DNA of 64,000 nt from Nesterenkonia haasae. GTDB taxonomy: Bacteria > Actinomycetota > Actinomycetes > Actinomycetales > Micrococcaceae. The DNA is taken from positions 62,001 to 126,000 of the forward strand of contig NZ_VFIE01000022.1 of assembly GCF_010119385.1 (NCBI RefSeq). Direction: 5' to 3'. Position 1 is the stretch's first letter. Every line of letters starts with the position of its first letter. The translations under genes were made by a program, and so were the position numbers. The notes under the pieces were generated by a model that saw only the letters and a program-made list of their open reading frames with translations, searched no databases and had not been told where the DNA came from. Positions 18,262 to 27,660 of the stretch are shown in pieces.

Positions 18262-19068
18262 CTAGTGGTGGGGCCGCTCACCCAGGACATCGCGTCCGAT
18301 CCTCAGGCGTGTCGCTCCACAGTTGACCGCCGCTTCCAGGTCCTGACTCATGCCCGCAGAGATCTGCGTCGCCTCCGGATACTCTGCCGAGAGCAGCTGC
18401 GAAAGTTCACCCAGTCGTGCGAACGCAGGTTCCGGGTCCTCGTCCAATGGAGCCACCGCCATCAGACCCCCAAGGTGAAGTTGCTCAGCAGAGGCGATGA
18501 GCTCGGCCAGGCTCAGCACGTCGGTGGGGGCTGCTCCCCCGCGGTGGTCATCAGGCAGCGGGCTGCGTAGGTCCACTTGAAGGAGGACTTCCAGCGGTCG
18601 GCTGCGCGTCCCCTCATCGGCTGCTCGCACCGCAGCATTGTTCAGTGCATTAATCAGCTTAGAACGGTCTGCCGAATGGACGGAATCAGCGTAACGGACA
18701 ACGGATTTGGCTTTGTTGGTCTGTAACTGCCCAATGAAGTGCCACCGCAAGGCTGTCTCGGTCTGAGCGGCGCCTGGTGTACTGGGGTGGGCATCGTCGA
18801 GCAGCTCTGTCACGGCAGCGGCTTTGGCTGCTGCTTCCTGGTCCTTGTTCTCTCCTACATCCCGCACACCGAGTTCAAAGAGGCGCTGGACATCTTCAGG
18901 AGGGAAGTACTTGGTGACCACAATGAGCTCCGGCCGGTCTGCTCGGCCGGAAAAGCCCACCGCCTTATCGATTCTCTCGTGCACGGCTGCGAGGTTCAGC
19001 GCCAGCTGGCGGGTGCGAGCATCGTCGGCGTTGTCCGCCGCGGAACGAAAAGCAGTTGTGAAATCCAC
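18262..19068 (-). CDS. YggS/PLPBP-family pyridoxal-phosphate homeostasis protein
   Basis: Binds pyridoxal phosphate and helps keep its free level stable. The protein (268 residues from GTG 19068) has the P-E-L-I-V-V-T-K-Y segment, whose Lys holds PLP. Further family marks are G-E-N-K-D-Q-E-A, W-H-F-I-G-Q-L-Q-T-N-K and L-S-A-G-M-S-Q-D-L-E-A-A. A TTG at 19104 is an alternative start that would add 12 residues unlike the family; AGG before the GTG favours the shorter form. It lies between pgeF and sepF, as in most actinobacterial division clusters. Confidence 0.92.
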   Translation of the reverse strand: MDFTTAFRSAADNADDARTRQLALNLAAVHERIDKAVGFSGRADRPELIVVTKYFPPEDVQRLFELGVRDVGENKDQEAAAKAAAVTELLDDAHPSTPGAAQTETALRWHFIGQLQTNKAKSVVRYADSVHSADRSKLINALNNAAVRAADEGTRSRPLEVLLQVDLRSPLPDDHRGGAAPTDVLSLAELIASAEQLHLGGLMAVAPLDEDPEPAFARLGELSQLLSAEYPEATQISAGMSQDLEAAVNCGATRLRIGRDVLGERPHH

Positions 19069-19109
19069 GCTGCCCAGCCTACTTGGAGCATGGGAGAGCC
19101 CCAATGCGG

Positions 19110-19814
19110 TTAATCGGCTTTCCAGATGAGTGCCGCGATGCGGCCTTCCGGGGTTCCGTTCTTCTGGCTTACTCGGTGCGAGAACAGCGTCGGGTTCTCG
19201 ATCGTGCAGCCAGCTACGTCAACAACTGCAACGTGGTGCGACTCCAAGATAGCGCGAGCCTCCGAACGCAGGTCCAAAGCAGGTGTGCCCCAGCTTGTCG
19301 TGGCGGCCAGGGCTGGACGGTCCACCGTGAGCTCGTCGAACATGGCCTGCGGGACCTCATAACACTCTCCACAGGCACCTGGGCCGATCCAGGCGGTGAT
19401 GTTGCGGCCGCCGTGGTGCTGCAATGCTGAGACAGTGTTGTGAAGTACTCCACTGATGAGCCCGGGGCGGCCGGCATGCGCAGCGGCGGTCAACACGCCG
19501 CCCCCGCGGCTGCTGGCGGTGAACAGCACGGGTAGGCAGTCGGCGACCATGATGGCCAGCGATCGGGACCCGTCAGTGGAGATCCAGGCGTCACCGGTCG
19601 GCGTCACGTCACCGCTGTCGGCATCTACCACGTCCGCCGAATGGACCTGGTTCAAGTACCTCAACGGCCTATGCGCCAGACCAAGCTGGTCTTCGAGCCG
19701 CCGGCGATTTCCCTCGGCCTCGCCGCCGTCCCCCACATGGTGGGCCAAGTTGCCCGCCGTCACTGAGGTGAAGCCCAGGCGGACTCGCCCGACCTGTTCC
19801 TGCCACCAGAGCAT
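19110..19814 (-). CDS. pgeF: PgeF/YfiH-family (multicopper laccase-domain) protein
   Basis: The family has been described as peptidoglycan-editing (removing misplaced L-Ser muropeptides) and as purine nucleoside phosphorylase or laccase-like. Sequence alone cannot choose. The 234-residue protein shows the conserved metal-site elements N-L-A-H-H-V-G-D, Q-V-H-S-A-D-V, A-D-C-L-P-V, A-A-H-A-G-R-P-G-L and I-G-P-G-A-C-G-E-C-Y-E-V. It sits directly after ftsZ, the standard place in actinobacteria (compare Rv2149c). Confidence 0.93.
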   Translation of the reverse strand: MLWWQEQVGRVRLGFTSVTAGNLAHHVGDGGEAEGNRRRLEDQLGLAHRPLRYLNQVHSADVVDADSGDVTPTGDAWISTDGSRSLAIMVADCLPVLFTASSRGGGVLTAAAHAGRPGLISGVLHNTVSALQHHGGRNITAWIGPGACGECYEVPQAMFDELTVDRPALAATTSWGTPALDLRSEARAILESHHVAVVDVAGCTIENPTLFSHRVSQKNGTPEGRIAALIWKAD

Positions 19815-19841
19815 CAGCCCGTCTCCCCGGCTTCGGGAGTT

Positions 19842-21029
19842 CTACTTCAGGAAATCGGGGACATCGAGGTCGTCGTCGTTCTTTCCCGTGTAATCAGACT
19901 CGACGATCTCGGGCAGCTTTTCTTCCGACCGCTCTTGAGCTGTTTCTGGGGGGGTGCGCTGGGGCGCGGTGTCCTGAGATCCTGCAGATGCGGCGTAGGC
20001 ACCTGCGGTGGCTCCAGCAACGGGGGCCACCGGCCGCTGTGGCTGCGCCGGGGCAGCCGGGGCCGCGGGCTTGGACGTCACATCTGCCTGATCGAAACCG
20101 GCGGCGATTACGGTGACCCGGGCCTCATCTCCCAGGGCGTCATCAATGACGGCACCAAAGATAATGTTCGCCTCGGGGTGCGCGACCTCTTGGACCAGCC
20201 GCGCAGCCTCGTTGATCTCGAAGAGACCGAGATCCGAGCCGCCCTGGATGGAGAGCAGCACTCCGTGGGCACCGTCAATGCTGGCTTCCAGCAGCGGTGA
20301 GGCAATAGCGAGCTCGGCGGCCTTGACGGCGCGGTCCTCCCCATTTGCGGAACCGATGCCCATCAGAGCCGAACCAGCGCCCTGCATGACTGACTTGACA
20401 TCAGCGAAGTCTAGGTTGATAAGCCCGGGAGTCGTGATCAGGTCGGTGATGCCTTGGACACCGGAGAGCAGCACTTGATCTGCGGAACGGAATGCATCCA
20501 GAACGGAGACATTCTTGTCCGAAATCGACAGCAGGCGATCGTTCGGGATCACGATAAGCGTGTCGACCTCGTCACGCAGGCCCTCAATGCCGGTCTCGGC
20601 GCTGCTGGCACGCCGGCGTCCTTCAAAGGTGAACGGCCGGGTGACGACGCCGATCGTCAGCGCACCCAGGCTCCGCGCGATCCGGGCCACGACAGGGGCG
20701 CCGCCTGTGCCGGTGCCGCCTCCCTCTCCTGCGGTGACAAAGACCATATCGGCTCCGCGGAGAACTTCTTCGATCTCTTCGGTGTGGTCCTCTGCGGCTT
20801 GCCGGCCCACCTCAGGATTGGCTCCCGCACCGAGACCGCGGGTCAGCTCGCGACCCACATCAAGTTTGACGTCGGCGTCGGACATCAGCAGCGCCTGGGC
20901 GTCTGTGTTGATCGCGATGAACTCCACGCCGCGCAAACCGACTTCGATCATGCGGTTGACGGCGTTAACGCCGCCGCCGCCTATGCCGACGACCTTGATC
21001 ACGGCGAGGTAATTGCTCGGTGTAGCCAC
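19842..21029 (-). CDS. ftsZ: Cell division GTPase FtsZ
   Basis: FtsZ is the tubulin-like GTPase that builds the division ring. The 395-residue protein has [12 protein letters not shown] at the start, the tubulin signature [11 protein letters not shown], and N-T-D-A-Q-A-L. After residue 316 comes a variable linker rich in Ala, Pro and Gln. The conserved tail D-L-D-V-P-D-F-L contacts SepF and FtsW. It starts with GTG behind AAGGGA. A 321-base gap separates it from ftsQ, so it probably also has its own promoter. Confidence 0.97.
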   Translation of the reverse strand: MATPSNYLAVIKVVGIGGGGVNAVNRMIEVGLRGVEFIAINTDAQALLMSDADVKLDVGRELTRGLGAGANPEVGRQAAEDHTEEIEEVLRGADMVFVTAGEGGGTGTGGAPVVARIARSLGALTIGVVTRPFTFEGRRRASSAETGIEGLRDEVDTLIVIPNDRLLSISDKNVSVLDAFRSADQVLLSGVQGITDLITTPGLINLDFADVKSVMQGAGSALMGIGSANGEDRAVKAAELAIASPLLEASIDGAHGVLLSIQGGSDLGLFEINEAARLVQEVAHPEANIIFGAVIDDALGDEARVTVIAAGFDQADVTSKPAAPAAPAQPQRPVAPVAGATAGAYAASAGSQDTAPQRTPPETAQERSEEKLPEIVESDYTGKNDDDLDVPDFLK

Positions 21030-21350
21030 GTGTGTTTGTCCCTTAGCTGTTGAAAAGTCACAGATGCACGAAGACCCCCGCCGGTGAGCGAAGCCGAGAA
21101 CGACTCCTCACTGTCTCCCCGTCCCCAGTACGTCCGATACCTACCGAGACAGTTCGCGGGTGCCTCGGGAAGCTCATCCACCGGAGACGTCGACTCGACA
21201 TGCCTCTCACCGGCCGGGAGTCTTCGTAACAGGTCTCATTCTTCTGCTCCGCTGGTACCGTCAGCAAGGTTCAAGTTGAGCTTGAACCTTAGCTGATCTG
21301 GGGTGCGGCGATCTTCAGTTGTGGCCCCAGCCTACCCGCGAGGTCAGCTC
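21030..21350 (-). other. ftsQ-ftsZ intergenic region
   Basis: This 321-base gap interrupts an otherwise closely packed operon. It holds the inverted repeat at 21261-21296, described separately. A wide pair CCGGTGAG / CTCACCGG lies near 21081-21088 and 21207-21214. I see no gene. In related bacteria several ftsZ promoters lie in this position, but I could not assign -10/-35 boxes with confidence. Confidence 0.6.
21261..21296. repeat. Inverted repeat upstream of ftsZ
   Basis: AAGGTTCAAG and CTTGAACCTT are perfect 10-base arms around TTGAG. The helix extends to TCAGC/GCTGA with one bulged base, giving about 15 pairs. It starts 54 bases after the ftsQ stop and lies about 230 bases before ftsZ. 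No T run follows on the minus strand, so an operator or RNA-processing site is as likely as a terminator. Confidence 0.7.
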
Positions 21351-22112
21351 TCACCGCGTAACCGGAGTTGACGGCGTGGATATGTCGATGATGTCCGCCC
21401 CCTGAAAGGCTTCCTCCGGTGAACCGAGGATAGCCTGCAAGACCACGGCCTTCTCCTCACCGCGATCATCAGAACCCCAGACCACGGTGCGTCCATCGGC
21501 TAGTTGAAGTTGCACCGAGTCGATGGAGTCGGCTGTTGCGGAGTCCAGTTGGGAGCGCGCATCGGGGGGCAGCTCGCCGAGGACAGAAACGATGGTCCCG
21601 AACACTGCCTCATCCTCCAGGGCTGCCTCGGAGGAAATCTCCGGGGTGGCATAGTCCTCTGCCTCGAGTTGTTCCGCGCCGGCGAAGGTCCGGATGACTT
21701 CTCCATGATCTGAGTACAGCAGGACATCACCGTCGCGGTGCACCTCCGCAACTGGTGGGTGCTCCACGACCTCGACATGCAGTGTTTCGGGAAGCTCGAT
21801 TCGGCTCGAGACCTCCGCGACCACATTCTCTCCACGGAGCCGTTCGTGGACTGCTCCGCTGCCGACTTGGGCGATCGGCTGACCGTAGAGATCGGCCAGG
21901 AGCTCATCTGCCTGCTGGTCGGTGAGCAGCTCATTGCCGTGAACTTCAATGGTGCGCAGGGGTAGGAGCGGTGAGAAGTAGATCGTGGCGACTACGGCTA
22001 GCAGCCCGAGGAAGGCAGCTGCCAACGCCATGAGAGAACGACGACGCCGTCGCCTAGCTCCGACCGCCTCGGGTTCAGGAAACTCGAGAGCGGCCTCAGA
22101 GTCCACAGTCAC
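21351..22112 (-). CDS. ftsQ: Cell division protein FtsQ
   Basis: FtsQ links the early and late divisome. The 253-residue protein has a basic cytoplasmic tail with R-R-R-R-R, a single membrane helix (about 28-50), and an extracytoplasmic POTRA domain starting L-R-T-I-E-V-H-G-N. A FtsQ-type beta domain follows. GTG 22112 overlaps the murC stop (GTGA), indicating coupled translation. Order and length (about 250) match actinobacterial FtsQ. Confidence 0.93.
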   Translation of the reverse strand: MTVDSEAALEFPEPEAVGARRRRRRSLMALAAAFLGLLAVVATIYFSPLLPLRTIEVHGNELLTDQQADELLADLYGQPIAQVGSGAVHERLRGENVVAEVSSRIELPETLHVEVVEHPPVAEVHRDGDVLLYSDHGEVIRTFAGAEQLEAEDYATPEISSEAALEDEAVFGTIVSVLGELPPDARSQLDSATADSIDSVQLQLADGRTVVWGSDDRGEEKAVVLQAILGSPEEAFQGADIIDISTPSTPVTR

Positions 22113-23521
22113 CGGTTAGGCTCCTGCAGCTCTTTCACGATCTCGGTTGCCAAGTACGTGACATCCCCAGCTCCTATGGTGAGGACTATGTCTCCCGGCT
22201 CTGCGGCGGCGGCAACAGCGGCTGCAGCTTGGGTGCGGCTGAGCACCTGATGGCCGAGCAGTTCGGCGGTGACTCCGACGATGGGCTTCTCGCGAGCTGG
22301 GTATATGTCCAGCACGATCGCCGTGTCGGCGGCGTCGAGGGCGAGACCGAATTCTTCGGCGAAGTCGCGTGTGCGGCTGAACAGGTGAGGCTGGAAAATG
22401 GCGTGCACCTTGCCTGTCGTAGCGCTGCGGGCGCCACTGAGGACTGCCGCGACTTCTGTGGGGTGGTGGGCGTAGTCGTCGTAGACGGTCACACCGTTGC
22501 CCTCTCCGCGAAGCTCGAACCTTCTGGAGCTGCCGCTGAAGCGGCCCAGCGCGGCAGTGCACTCTTCAAGCTCGAGTCCTGCGGCAAGCCCTACGGCAAC
22601 CGCGGCGGTGGCATTGAGGGCATTGTGCAGACCCGGGACCTGCAACACCATTGTGGAGCTGTACGGCTCAGGCTGGTCATCTCCTTCGCGAAATGTCAGG
22701 ACGCCTTGTTGCCGAAATCCTGCGGGAGTGACCGCACTCAGCGTGAGGTCGGCGTCTTCCACCGTGCCGTAGGTGATGATGCGCACGCCTCGTTCGGTAA
22801 GCGGCTGCTGGACCCGATGGAGGAGTGCGCGGGCTCCTGAGTCGTCTAGGCAGAGCACAAGCGCTCCTGATTTTTGTATGCGCTCGGTGAAGTCGATGAA
22901 GACTTGTTCGACTGCTTCAGCGGTTCCGTAGTGGTCCAAATGGTCGGGCTCTACGTTCGTGACAACGGAGATCGTCGGAGAGTAGTTGAGCAGGGACCCG
23001 TCCGATTCGTCAGCCTCAGCAACGAACCACTCCCCCGCCCCGAGTCGGGCGTTCCTTCCGAAACCGGCCACATTGGCGCCAATGGCGAAGCTGGGGTCGC
23101 GCCCGGCCCCATCCAACATGATGGCCGTCATGGAGCTGGTGGTGGTTTTGCCGTGGGTTCCCGCCACGGCGATGGCCTGCTTGCCTTCCATGCAGGCGGC
23201 CAGGCCCTCTGAACGGTGCATCAGGCGCACCCCGGCGGCTGCTGCGGCGTCGTACTCGGGGTTGCCTGCAGTGGCAACCGAGGAGGCGATCACAGTGCTG
23301 ATGGTCGAACCCGTCTCGGCTTCCAGGGACGTGATGTTGTCCGCGCTGTATCCGACTCTGACCGGGACACCGGCTGCCCGAAATTCGTCGAGCACCGGGA
23401 GTTCCTTGGCGTCGGTTCCGGAGATGGGCACACCTGCGGCGAGCATGAGGCGCGCGACCGCGGAAACTCCGACCCCGGCCAGACCGAGGAAGTGGACGCG
23501 GCCAAGATTTTCGAGGCTCAT
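22109..23521 (-). CDS. murC: UDP-N-acetylmuramate--L-alanine ligase MurC
   Basis: Adds L-Ala to UDP-MurNAc in the cytosol. The 470-residue protein has the Mur three-domain layout. The nucleotide-binding amino domain shows V-H-F-L-G-L-A-G-V-G-V-S-A. The ATP loop is G-T-H-G-K-T-T-T near 120, followed by E-A-D-E-S-D-G-S-L, N-V-E-P-D-H-L-D and Y-D-D-Y-A-H-H-P-T-E. It overlaps murG by four bases and ftsQ by four. Confidence 0.96.
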   Translation of the reverse strand: MSLENLGRVHFLGLAGVGVSAVARLMLAAGVPISGTDAKELPVLDEFRAAGVPVRVGYSADNITSLEAETGSTISTVIASSVATAGNPEYDAAAAAGVRLMHRSEGLAACMEGKQAIAVAGTHGKTTTSSMTAIMLDGAGRDPSFAIGANVAGFGRNARLGAGEWFVAEADESDGSLLNYSPTISVVTNVEPDHLDHYGTAEAVEQVFIDFTERIQKSGALVLCLDDSGARALLHRVQQPLTERGVRIITYGTVEDADLTLSAVTPAGFRQQGVLTFREGDDQPEPYSSTMVLQVPGLHNALNATAAVAVGLAAGLELEECTAALGRFSGSSRRFELRGEGNGVTVYDDYAHHPTEVAAVLSGARSATTGKVHAIFQPHLFSRTRDFAEEFGLALDAADTAIVLDIYPAREKPIVGVTAELLGHQVLSRTQAAAAVAAAAEPGDIVLTIGAGDVTYLATEIVKELQEPNR

Positions 23522-24612
23522 CGGGACGCTGCCTCCAGAGCTGCACGAGCCATGCGCTCATCGGCATCGGTGATACCGCGGGCAGCGGACTGCTGCTGCA
23601 TCGTCTCCAAGAGTCGGGGGTCCTCCAGCAGAGGCAGCAGGTTGCGTCCGATCCATGATCTGGTGAAGTGTTCGTCCTTGACCAGGAGGGCACCTCCGGC
23701 ATCGACCAGGCCGCGAGCGTTGAGCTCCTGCTCGCCGTTGCCTATAGGCAGCGGCACGAACGCAGCCGGCAGACCCACAGCAGCGACTTCGCATACCGTG
23801 GCGGCGCCTGCTCGGGAGACGATGAGATCTGCAGCCGCATACGCAAGGTGCATCCCGTCGAGGTACTCACGCTGGTGGTATCCCGAAGCTGCGAGGAGCG
23901 CTCCGGTGTCATCTCTGACTTCTTTGTCCTGTCCGGTCAGGTGCAACACCTGCGCACCGGTGCTCAGCAGGTCCTCCAGGGCGGAGGCGACTGCCGCATT
24001 GAGGTTCTGCGCCCCGGACGAGCCTCCCGTGACCACCAGGGTGGTCCGGTCAGTCTCCAGGCCCAGCTCTTGCCGTGCTTGGACGCGCATCTGATCTCGT
24101 TCCAGCTGGGAGACGTGCAGCGGCATCGGCATGCCTACGTGGACGGCACCTTTGAGCGGGGTCTCTGGGAACGCTGTCCCCACAAAGGTCGCCTGCCGGG
24201 CGCCGATTCGGTTCGCGAGACCGGGCCGGGCATTGGCTTCGTGGACCACCACAGGGATACCGAGCTTCTTCGCGGCCCGGTAGACAGGTGGGCATACGTA
24301 TCCTCCGACTCCGACGACGACGTCAGCTCCGCGCCTGCGCAGTATCTCCTGAGCCTCGCGACTCGCCTGAGCGAACTGAGAGGGAAAACTCAAGATTGCC
24401 CGGTTGGGCCTGCGCGGGAAGGGGACTTTCTCGATCAGGTCAAGCTCGTACCCGGCGGCAGGAACCAGACGAGTTTCGAGGCCCGCGGCAGTGCCGATCA
24501 TCGACTGGTGGGCCGAGGGGTCGAGCCTTTCGATGGCGGAGGCGATCGCAAGCATCGGACTGATGTGCCCGGCTGTTCCTCCGCCGGCGAGGACGACGCT
24601 GGCAGCTGTCAT
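23518..24612 (-). CDS. murG: UDP-GlcNAc:lipid I N-acetylglucosaminyltransferase MurG
   Basis: MurG turns lipid I into lipid II at the inner membrane face. The 364-residue GT-B enzyme shows V-V-L-A-G-G-G-T-A-G-H-I-S-P at its start, V-V-G-V-G-G-Y-V-C, and V-V-H-E-A-N-A-R-P-G. The donor site is V-T-G-G-S-S-G-A-Q-N-L-N, followed by V-S-R-A-G-A-A-T-V-C-E. It lies between ftsW and murC. Confidence 0.96.
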   Translation of the reverse strand: MTAASVVLAGGGTAGHISPMLAIASAIERLDPSAHQSMIGTAAGLETRLVPAAGYELDLIEKVPFPRRPNRAILSFPSQFAQASREAQEILRRRGADVVVGVGGYVCPPVYRAAKKLGIPVVVHEANARPGLANRIGARQATFVGTAFPETPLKGAVHVGMPMPLHVSQLERDQMRVQARQELGLETDRTTLVVTGGSSGAQNLNAAVASALEDLLSTGAQVLHLTGQDKEVRDDTGALLAASGYHQREYLDGMHLAYAAADLIVSRAGAATVCEVAAVGLPAAFVPLPIGNGEQELNARGLVDAGGALLVKDEHFTRSWIGRNLLPLLEDPRLLETMQQQSAARGITDADERMARAALEAASR

Positions 24613-24630
24613 GTGGTTCCTTTGCGTGGT

Positions 24631-26109
24631 TCAGGAGGTGGCGGTCGTGGCTGGCGGTGTCAGTGTAGACCGCTTGCGCCGTTTTCTGGTGCGCCGTTTC
24701 GGAATTCGTGCCTCAATCCGTTGCCTGCGGGCGAAGTTGAGAATCACGCCGATCGCTATCAGGGCAACAGTCAGAGCCGAGCCGCCGTAGGAGATGAAGG
24801 GCAGCGGGACACCCACTACAGGAATCAGCCCGGTGACCATCGCGATGTTGATGAAGGCCTGGCCGACGATCCACGCGATGATGCCGATGCAGACCAGTTT
24901 GACGAACCGTGCGTGGTAGCTCTCGCCACTGATGCCATTGGCGACTCGGAAGATGCCGACGACCAGGACGGCGAAGAGTCCCAGGACGGTGACTGTTCCT
25001 AACAATCCCAGTTCTTCGCCGATGATGGTGAAGATGAAGTCGTTGTGCACTTCTGGGATGTAGTCCCACTTCTGACGGGACTGTCCCAATCCCACACCCC
25101 AGAAACCGCCCGAAGCCAGAGCGAATAGGCCCTGCTCTGTCTGGTAGCAAGGCTCCGTGGGGTGGTCGCAGTTCATTCCCAACCACGCGTAGACGCGCAT
25201 CATGCGGTAGGGGGTGATCCACATCAGCAGCGCCACTGCGGAAGAGGCGAGGAGGCCGGCCAGAGCGAACCAGCGCATCCCAATTCCGGCAGTGAAGAGC
25301 AGCGCCGCGGCGATCAGAATGATCACCAGGCTGGTGCCGAGGTCACCTCCGGCGAGCACAAGTACCAGTACAGACAGGGCCCCGGGAGCTACGAACGGCA
25401 TCATCCAGTGGGTGAACTGGTTGACGAGCTTGCCTTTACGAGCCAGCACCGCTGCTCCCCAGAGGACCAGTGCTAACTTGGCGACCTCTGAGGGCTGCCC
25501 CTGGACTGGACCGATGCGCAACCAGTTGGTTGAACCACCTCCGGTGTACCCCCAGGGCGAAAATGCCACCAAGGCCAGCAGGACGCTGGCGACGATCATC
25601 GCTGCCCAACCGATCCATCCCATCCATCGGGTGGGAACGACCGTCATGAAGAGCATGCCGATGAGGCCGATTCCTGCCCATACAGCTTGCCGTGTGGCTG
25701 TGGTGAAGGGCTGACCACCCCCATCAACGGAGGTGGAGGACAGCACCATAGTGAGGCCAAAAGCGGCCAGCGCGATTGTCGCACCCAGCACAAGCCAGTA
25801 GTTGGTGTAGGGGTTGCCGCCTTCAAAGATGCCCCAGAATTTTGTGATGCGTTCAGCACGTCGCTCCGCCTGCCGGGCTTTCCAAGCTCGTCCGAGGGAT
25901 CCGTCGCCGGGCTCCTCGGTTTCATGTGCACCTTCGGCGGCGTCTTCATCGAGATCGTCTACCAGCCGAAGATGGCCGGCGGTAATGTCACCGGTGTGCT
26001 GGTCTTCAGCTTCCTCCGGTGAGGCTGCACTGGGCGGAGTGAGAACTGCTGAGTCTCTGCGAGTGTCGGGCTTTCGGGAGGAGGGTAGGCGCGGGGGCCG
26101 CTTGTCCAT
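24631..26109 (-). CDS. ftsW: Peptidoglycan glycosyltransferase FtsW with long cytoplasmic tail
   Basis: FtsW is the SEDS-family septal glycan polymerase. Ten membrane segments can be traced from about residue 103 on. Signature pieces include the catalytic-loop region around W-D-Y-I-P-E-V-H-N-D-F-I-F-T-I-I-G-E-E-L-G and the closing P-F-I-S-Y-G-G-S. Before the first helix there are about 100 residues, acidic and then Arg-rich. The last 25 residues are Arg/Lys-rich and lie inside. It works with the ftsI product encoded upstream in the same cluster. Confidence 0.95.
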   Translation of the reverse strand: MDKRPPRLPSSRKPDTRRDSAVLTPPSAASPEEAEDQHTGDITAGHLRLVDDLDEDAAEGAHETEEPGDGSLGRAWKARQAERRAERITKFWGIFEGGNPYTNYWLVLGATIALAAFGLTMVLSSTSVDGGGQPFTTATRQAVWAGIGLIGMLFMTVVPTRWMGWIGWAAMIVASVLLALVAFSPWGYTGGGSTNWLRIGPVQGQPSEVAKLALVLWGAAVLARKGKLVNQFTHWMMPFVAPGALSVLVLVLAGGDLGTSLVIILIAAALLFTAGIGMRWFALAGLLASSAVALLMWITPYRMMRVYAWLGMNCDHPTEPCYQTEQGLFALASGGFWGVGLGQSRQKWDYIPEVHNDFIFTIIGEELGLLGTVTVLGLFAVLVVGIFRVANGISGESYHARFVKLVCIGIIAWIVGQAFINIAMVTGLIPVVGVPLPFISYGGSALTVALIAIGVILNFARRQRIEARIPKRRTRKRRKRSTLTPPATTATS

Positions 26110-26121
26110 GGAGCTCCTCCA

Positions 26122-27660
26122 TTACTCGATTGAAAATCCTTTGGCCTGCATCAGCTCAGTCACTGCGGCAATGAAGTGCTCGCCTCGACTGATGTACGAG
26201 GCGAACTGGTCCATAGACGCTGCGGCCGGAGCCAACACCACGGCCTGCCCGGGTTGGGCGTACCGGTCTGCTGATTCGACGGCGCTGCGCATGACTGCCT
26301 CTCCATCATCACCGCCGGAGACCTCCGTGACAGGCACCTGGGGGGCGTGTCGCTCAAGGCTGGAGCGAAGCTGAGTGGTGTCTGTACCTATAAGGACCAC
26401 ATGCCGTAGACGGGTGGCGACTTGTTGGACAAGAGGATCGTAGTCAACTCCCTTGGAGAGCCCTCCGGCGATCCACACCACATCAGTGAAACTGGCCAGA
26501 GAGGCTGCGGCCGCGTGGGGGTTTGTCGCCTTGGTGTCGTTGATCCACAGCACATCGTCGGCCTGGGCGACTGGCTGGATGCGGTGAGCTGCCGGTTCGT
26601 AGGCTCGGATCGCCTGCTGCACAGATGCCGGGGCCACATCGACCGCGCGAGCCAGGGCCGCAGCCGCAAGCGCATTGGCGACCAGGTGCTGGGGAGCGAG
26701 AGTCCCGAAATCAGCTCGGGTGGCCAGCTCCAATGCCTGATGGCGTCGGTTATCCAGAAAGGCTCGGTCAATCAGGATGTCGTCCACCAGGCCGAGCATC
26801 GATACATCCGGTGAGTCCGTCGTAAAGCCGATGGCCCGGGCGCCCTTGACCACATCGGCTGCGGCCACCATCTGCTCGGTTACCGGGTCCTGAGCGTTGT
26901 ACACGCAGGCCAGCTGGGTCGACTCGTAGATCTTGGCCTTATCAGCCAAATAGTTCTCAAGTCCGCCGTGCCAGTCCATGTGGTCTTCGGCGATGTTGAG
27001 CACCGCCGAGGCCGCCGGGTGCAGCGGTTCGGTGTAGTGCAGCTGAAAGCTGGATAGCTCCACGGCGAGTGCGTCGTAGCCCTCTGGGTCGCGGATGACG
27101 TCCAGGATGGGCATACCGATGTTTCCGCAGGCCGCGGCGCGGCGGCCATCAGCGGTCAGCATAGCCTCCAGCATCATCACAGTGGTGGTCTTACCGTTCG
27201 TGCCGGTGAGCACCAACCAGTCGGGATTCTTCGCGCCGGGGCGGGCGCCGAGCCGCCGGGCGAGCTGGATGTCAGACCAGACAGGCACGTGTTGAGCCGT
27301 GGCCGCCGCTATGATCGGGGAGTCTGGCCGCCAACCGGGTGAGGTCACAATAAGCTCTGGGAGCTCACCGGCGTCGTCGCCGGGGCCGAAGTGGCGCAGC
27401 GTGGTCGTGTGCGTCTCGCCGAAGCGGAATTCGATCCGGTCTCCCCACATCGTGGAGAGAGCCGCCGCGCCGTCGCGCTTTGTTCTTGTCGCGGTGCCGT
27501 CAACAACGACGATCTGCGCCCCGAGTTCAGCAAGTGTGTCCGCAACGGAGAAGCCGGTGACCCCGAACCCAGTGACCAGAACCCGCAGGTCCGCCCATGG
27601 TCCGTCCCAGCCGTGAAGCTGTGGGAGGGTTTGCTGTTCGCTCACTGGGCGAGCACCCAT
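26122..27660 (-). CDS. murD: UDP-N-acetylmuramoylalanine--D-glutamate ligase MurD
   Basis: Adds D-Glu to UDP-MurNAc-L-Ala. The 512-residue protein has [12 protein letters not shown] near 32, the ATP loop T-G-T-N-G-K-T-T-T near 150, [10 protein letters not shown] and [12 protein letters not shown]. This is the full MurD set; the length is slightly above average. ATG 27660 overlaps mraY by 19 bases. GTG 27645, which overlaps the mraY stop as GTGA, is an equally plausible start and would fit the coupling seen elsewhere in the cluster. Confidence 0.95.
   Translation of the reverse strand: MGARPVSEQQTLPQLHGWDGPWADLRVLVTGFGVTGFSVADTLAELGAQIVVVDGTATRTKRDGAAALSTMWGDRIEFRFGETHTTTLRHFGPGDDAGELPELIVTSPGWRPDSPIIAAATAQHVPVWSDIQLARRLGARPGAKNPDWLVLTGTNGKTTTVMMLEAMLTADGRRAAACGNIGMPILDVIRDPEGYDALAVELSSFQLHYTEPLHPAASAVLNIAEDHMDWHGGLENYLADKAKIYESTQLACVYNAQDPVTEQMVAAADVVKGARAIGFTTDSPDVSMLGLVDDILIDRAFLDNRRHQALELATRADFGTLAPQHLVANALAAAALARAVDVAPASVQQAIRAYEPAAHRIQPVAQADDVLWINDTKATNPHAAAASLASFTDVVWIAGGLSKGVDYDPLVQQVATRLRHVVLIGTDTTQLRSSLERHAPQVPVTEVSGGDDGEAVMRSAVESADRYAQPGQAVVLAPAAASMDQFASYISRGEHFIAAVTELMQAKGFSIE

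Noticed and set aside
23668-25002. 444-codon open frame on the plus strand opposite murG and ftsW
   Set aside because: It lies wholly antisense to two strong genes with clear motifs, has no recognised domain, and is the kind of long antisense frame that high GC content produces.
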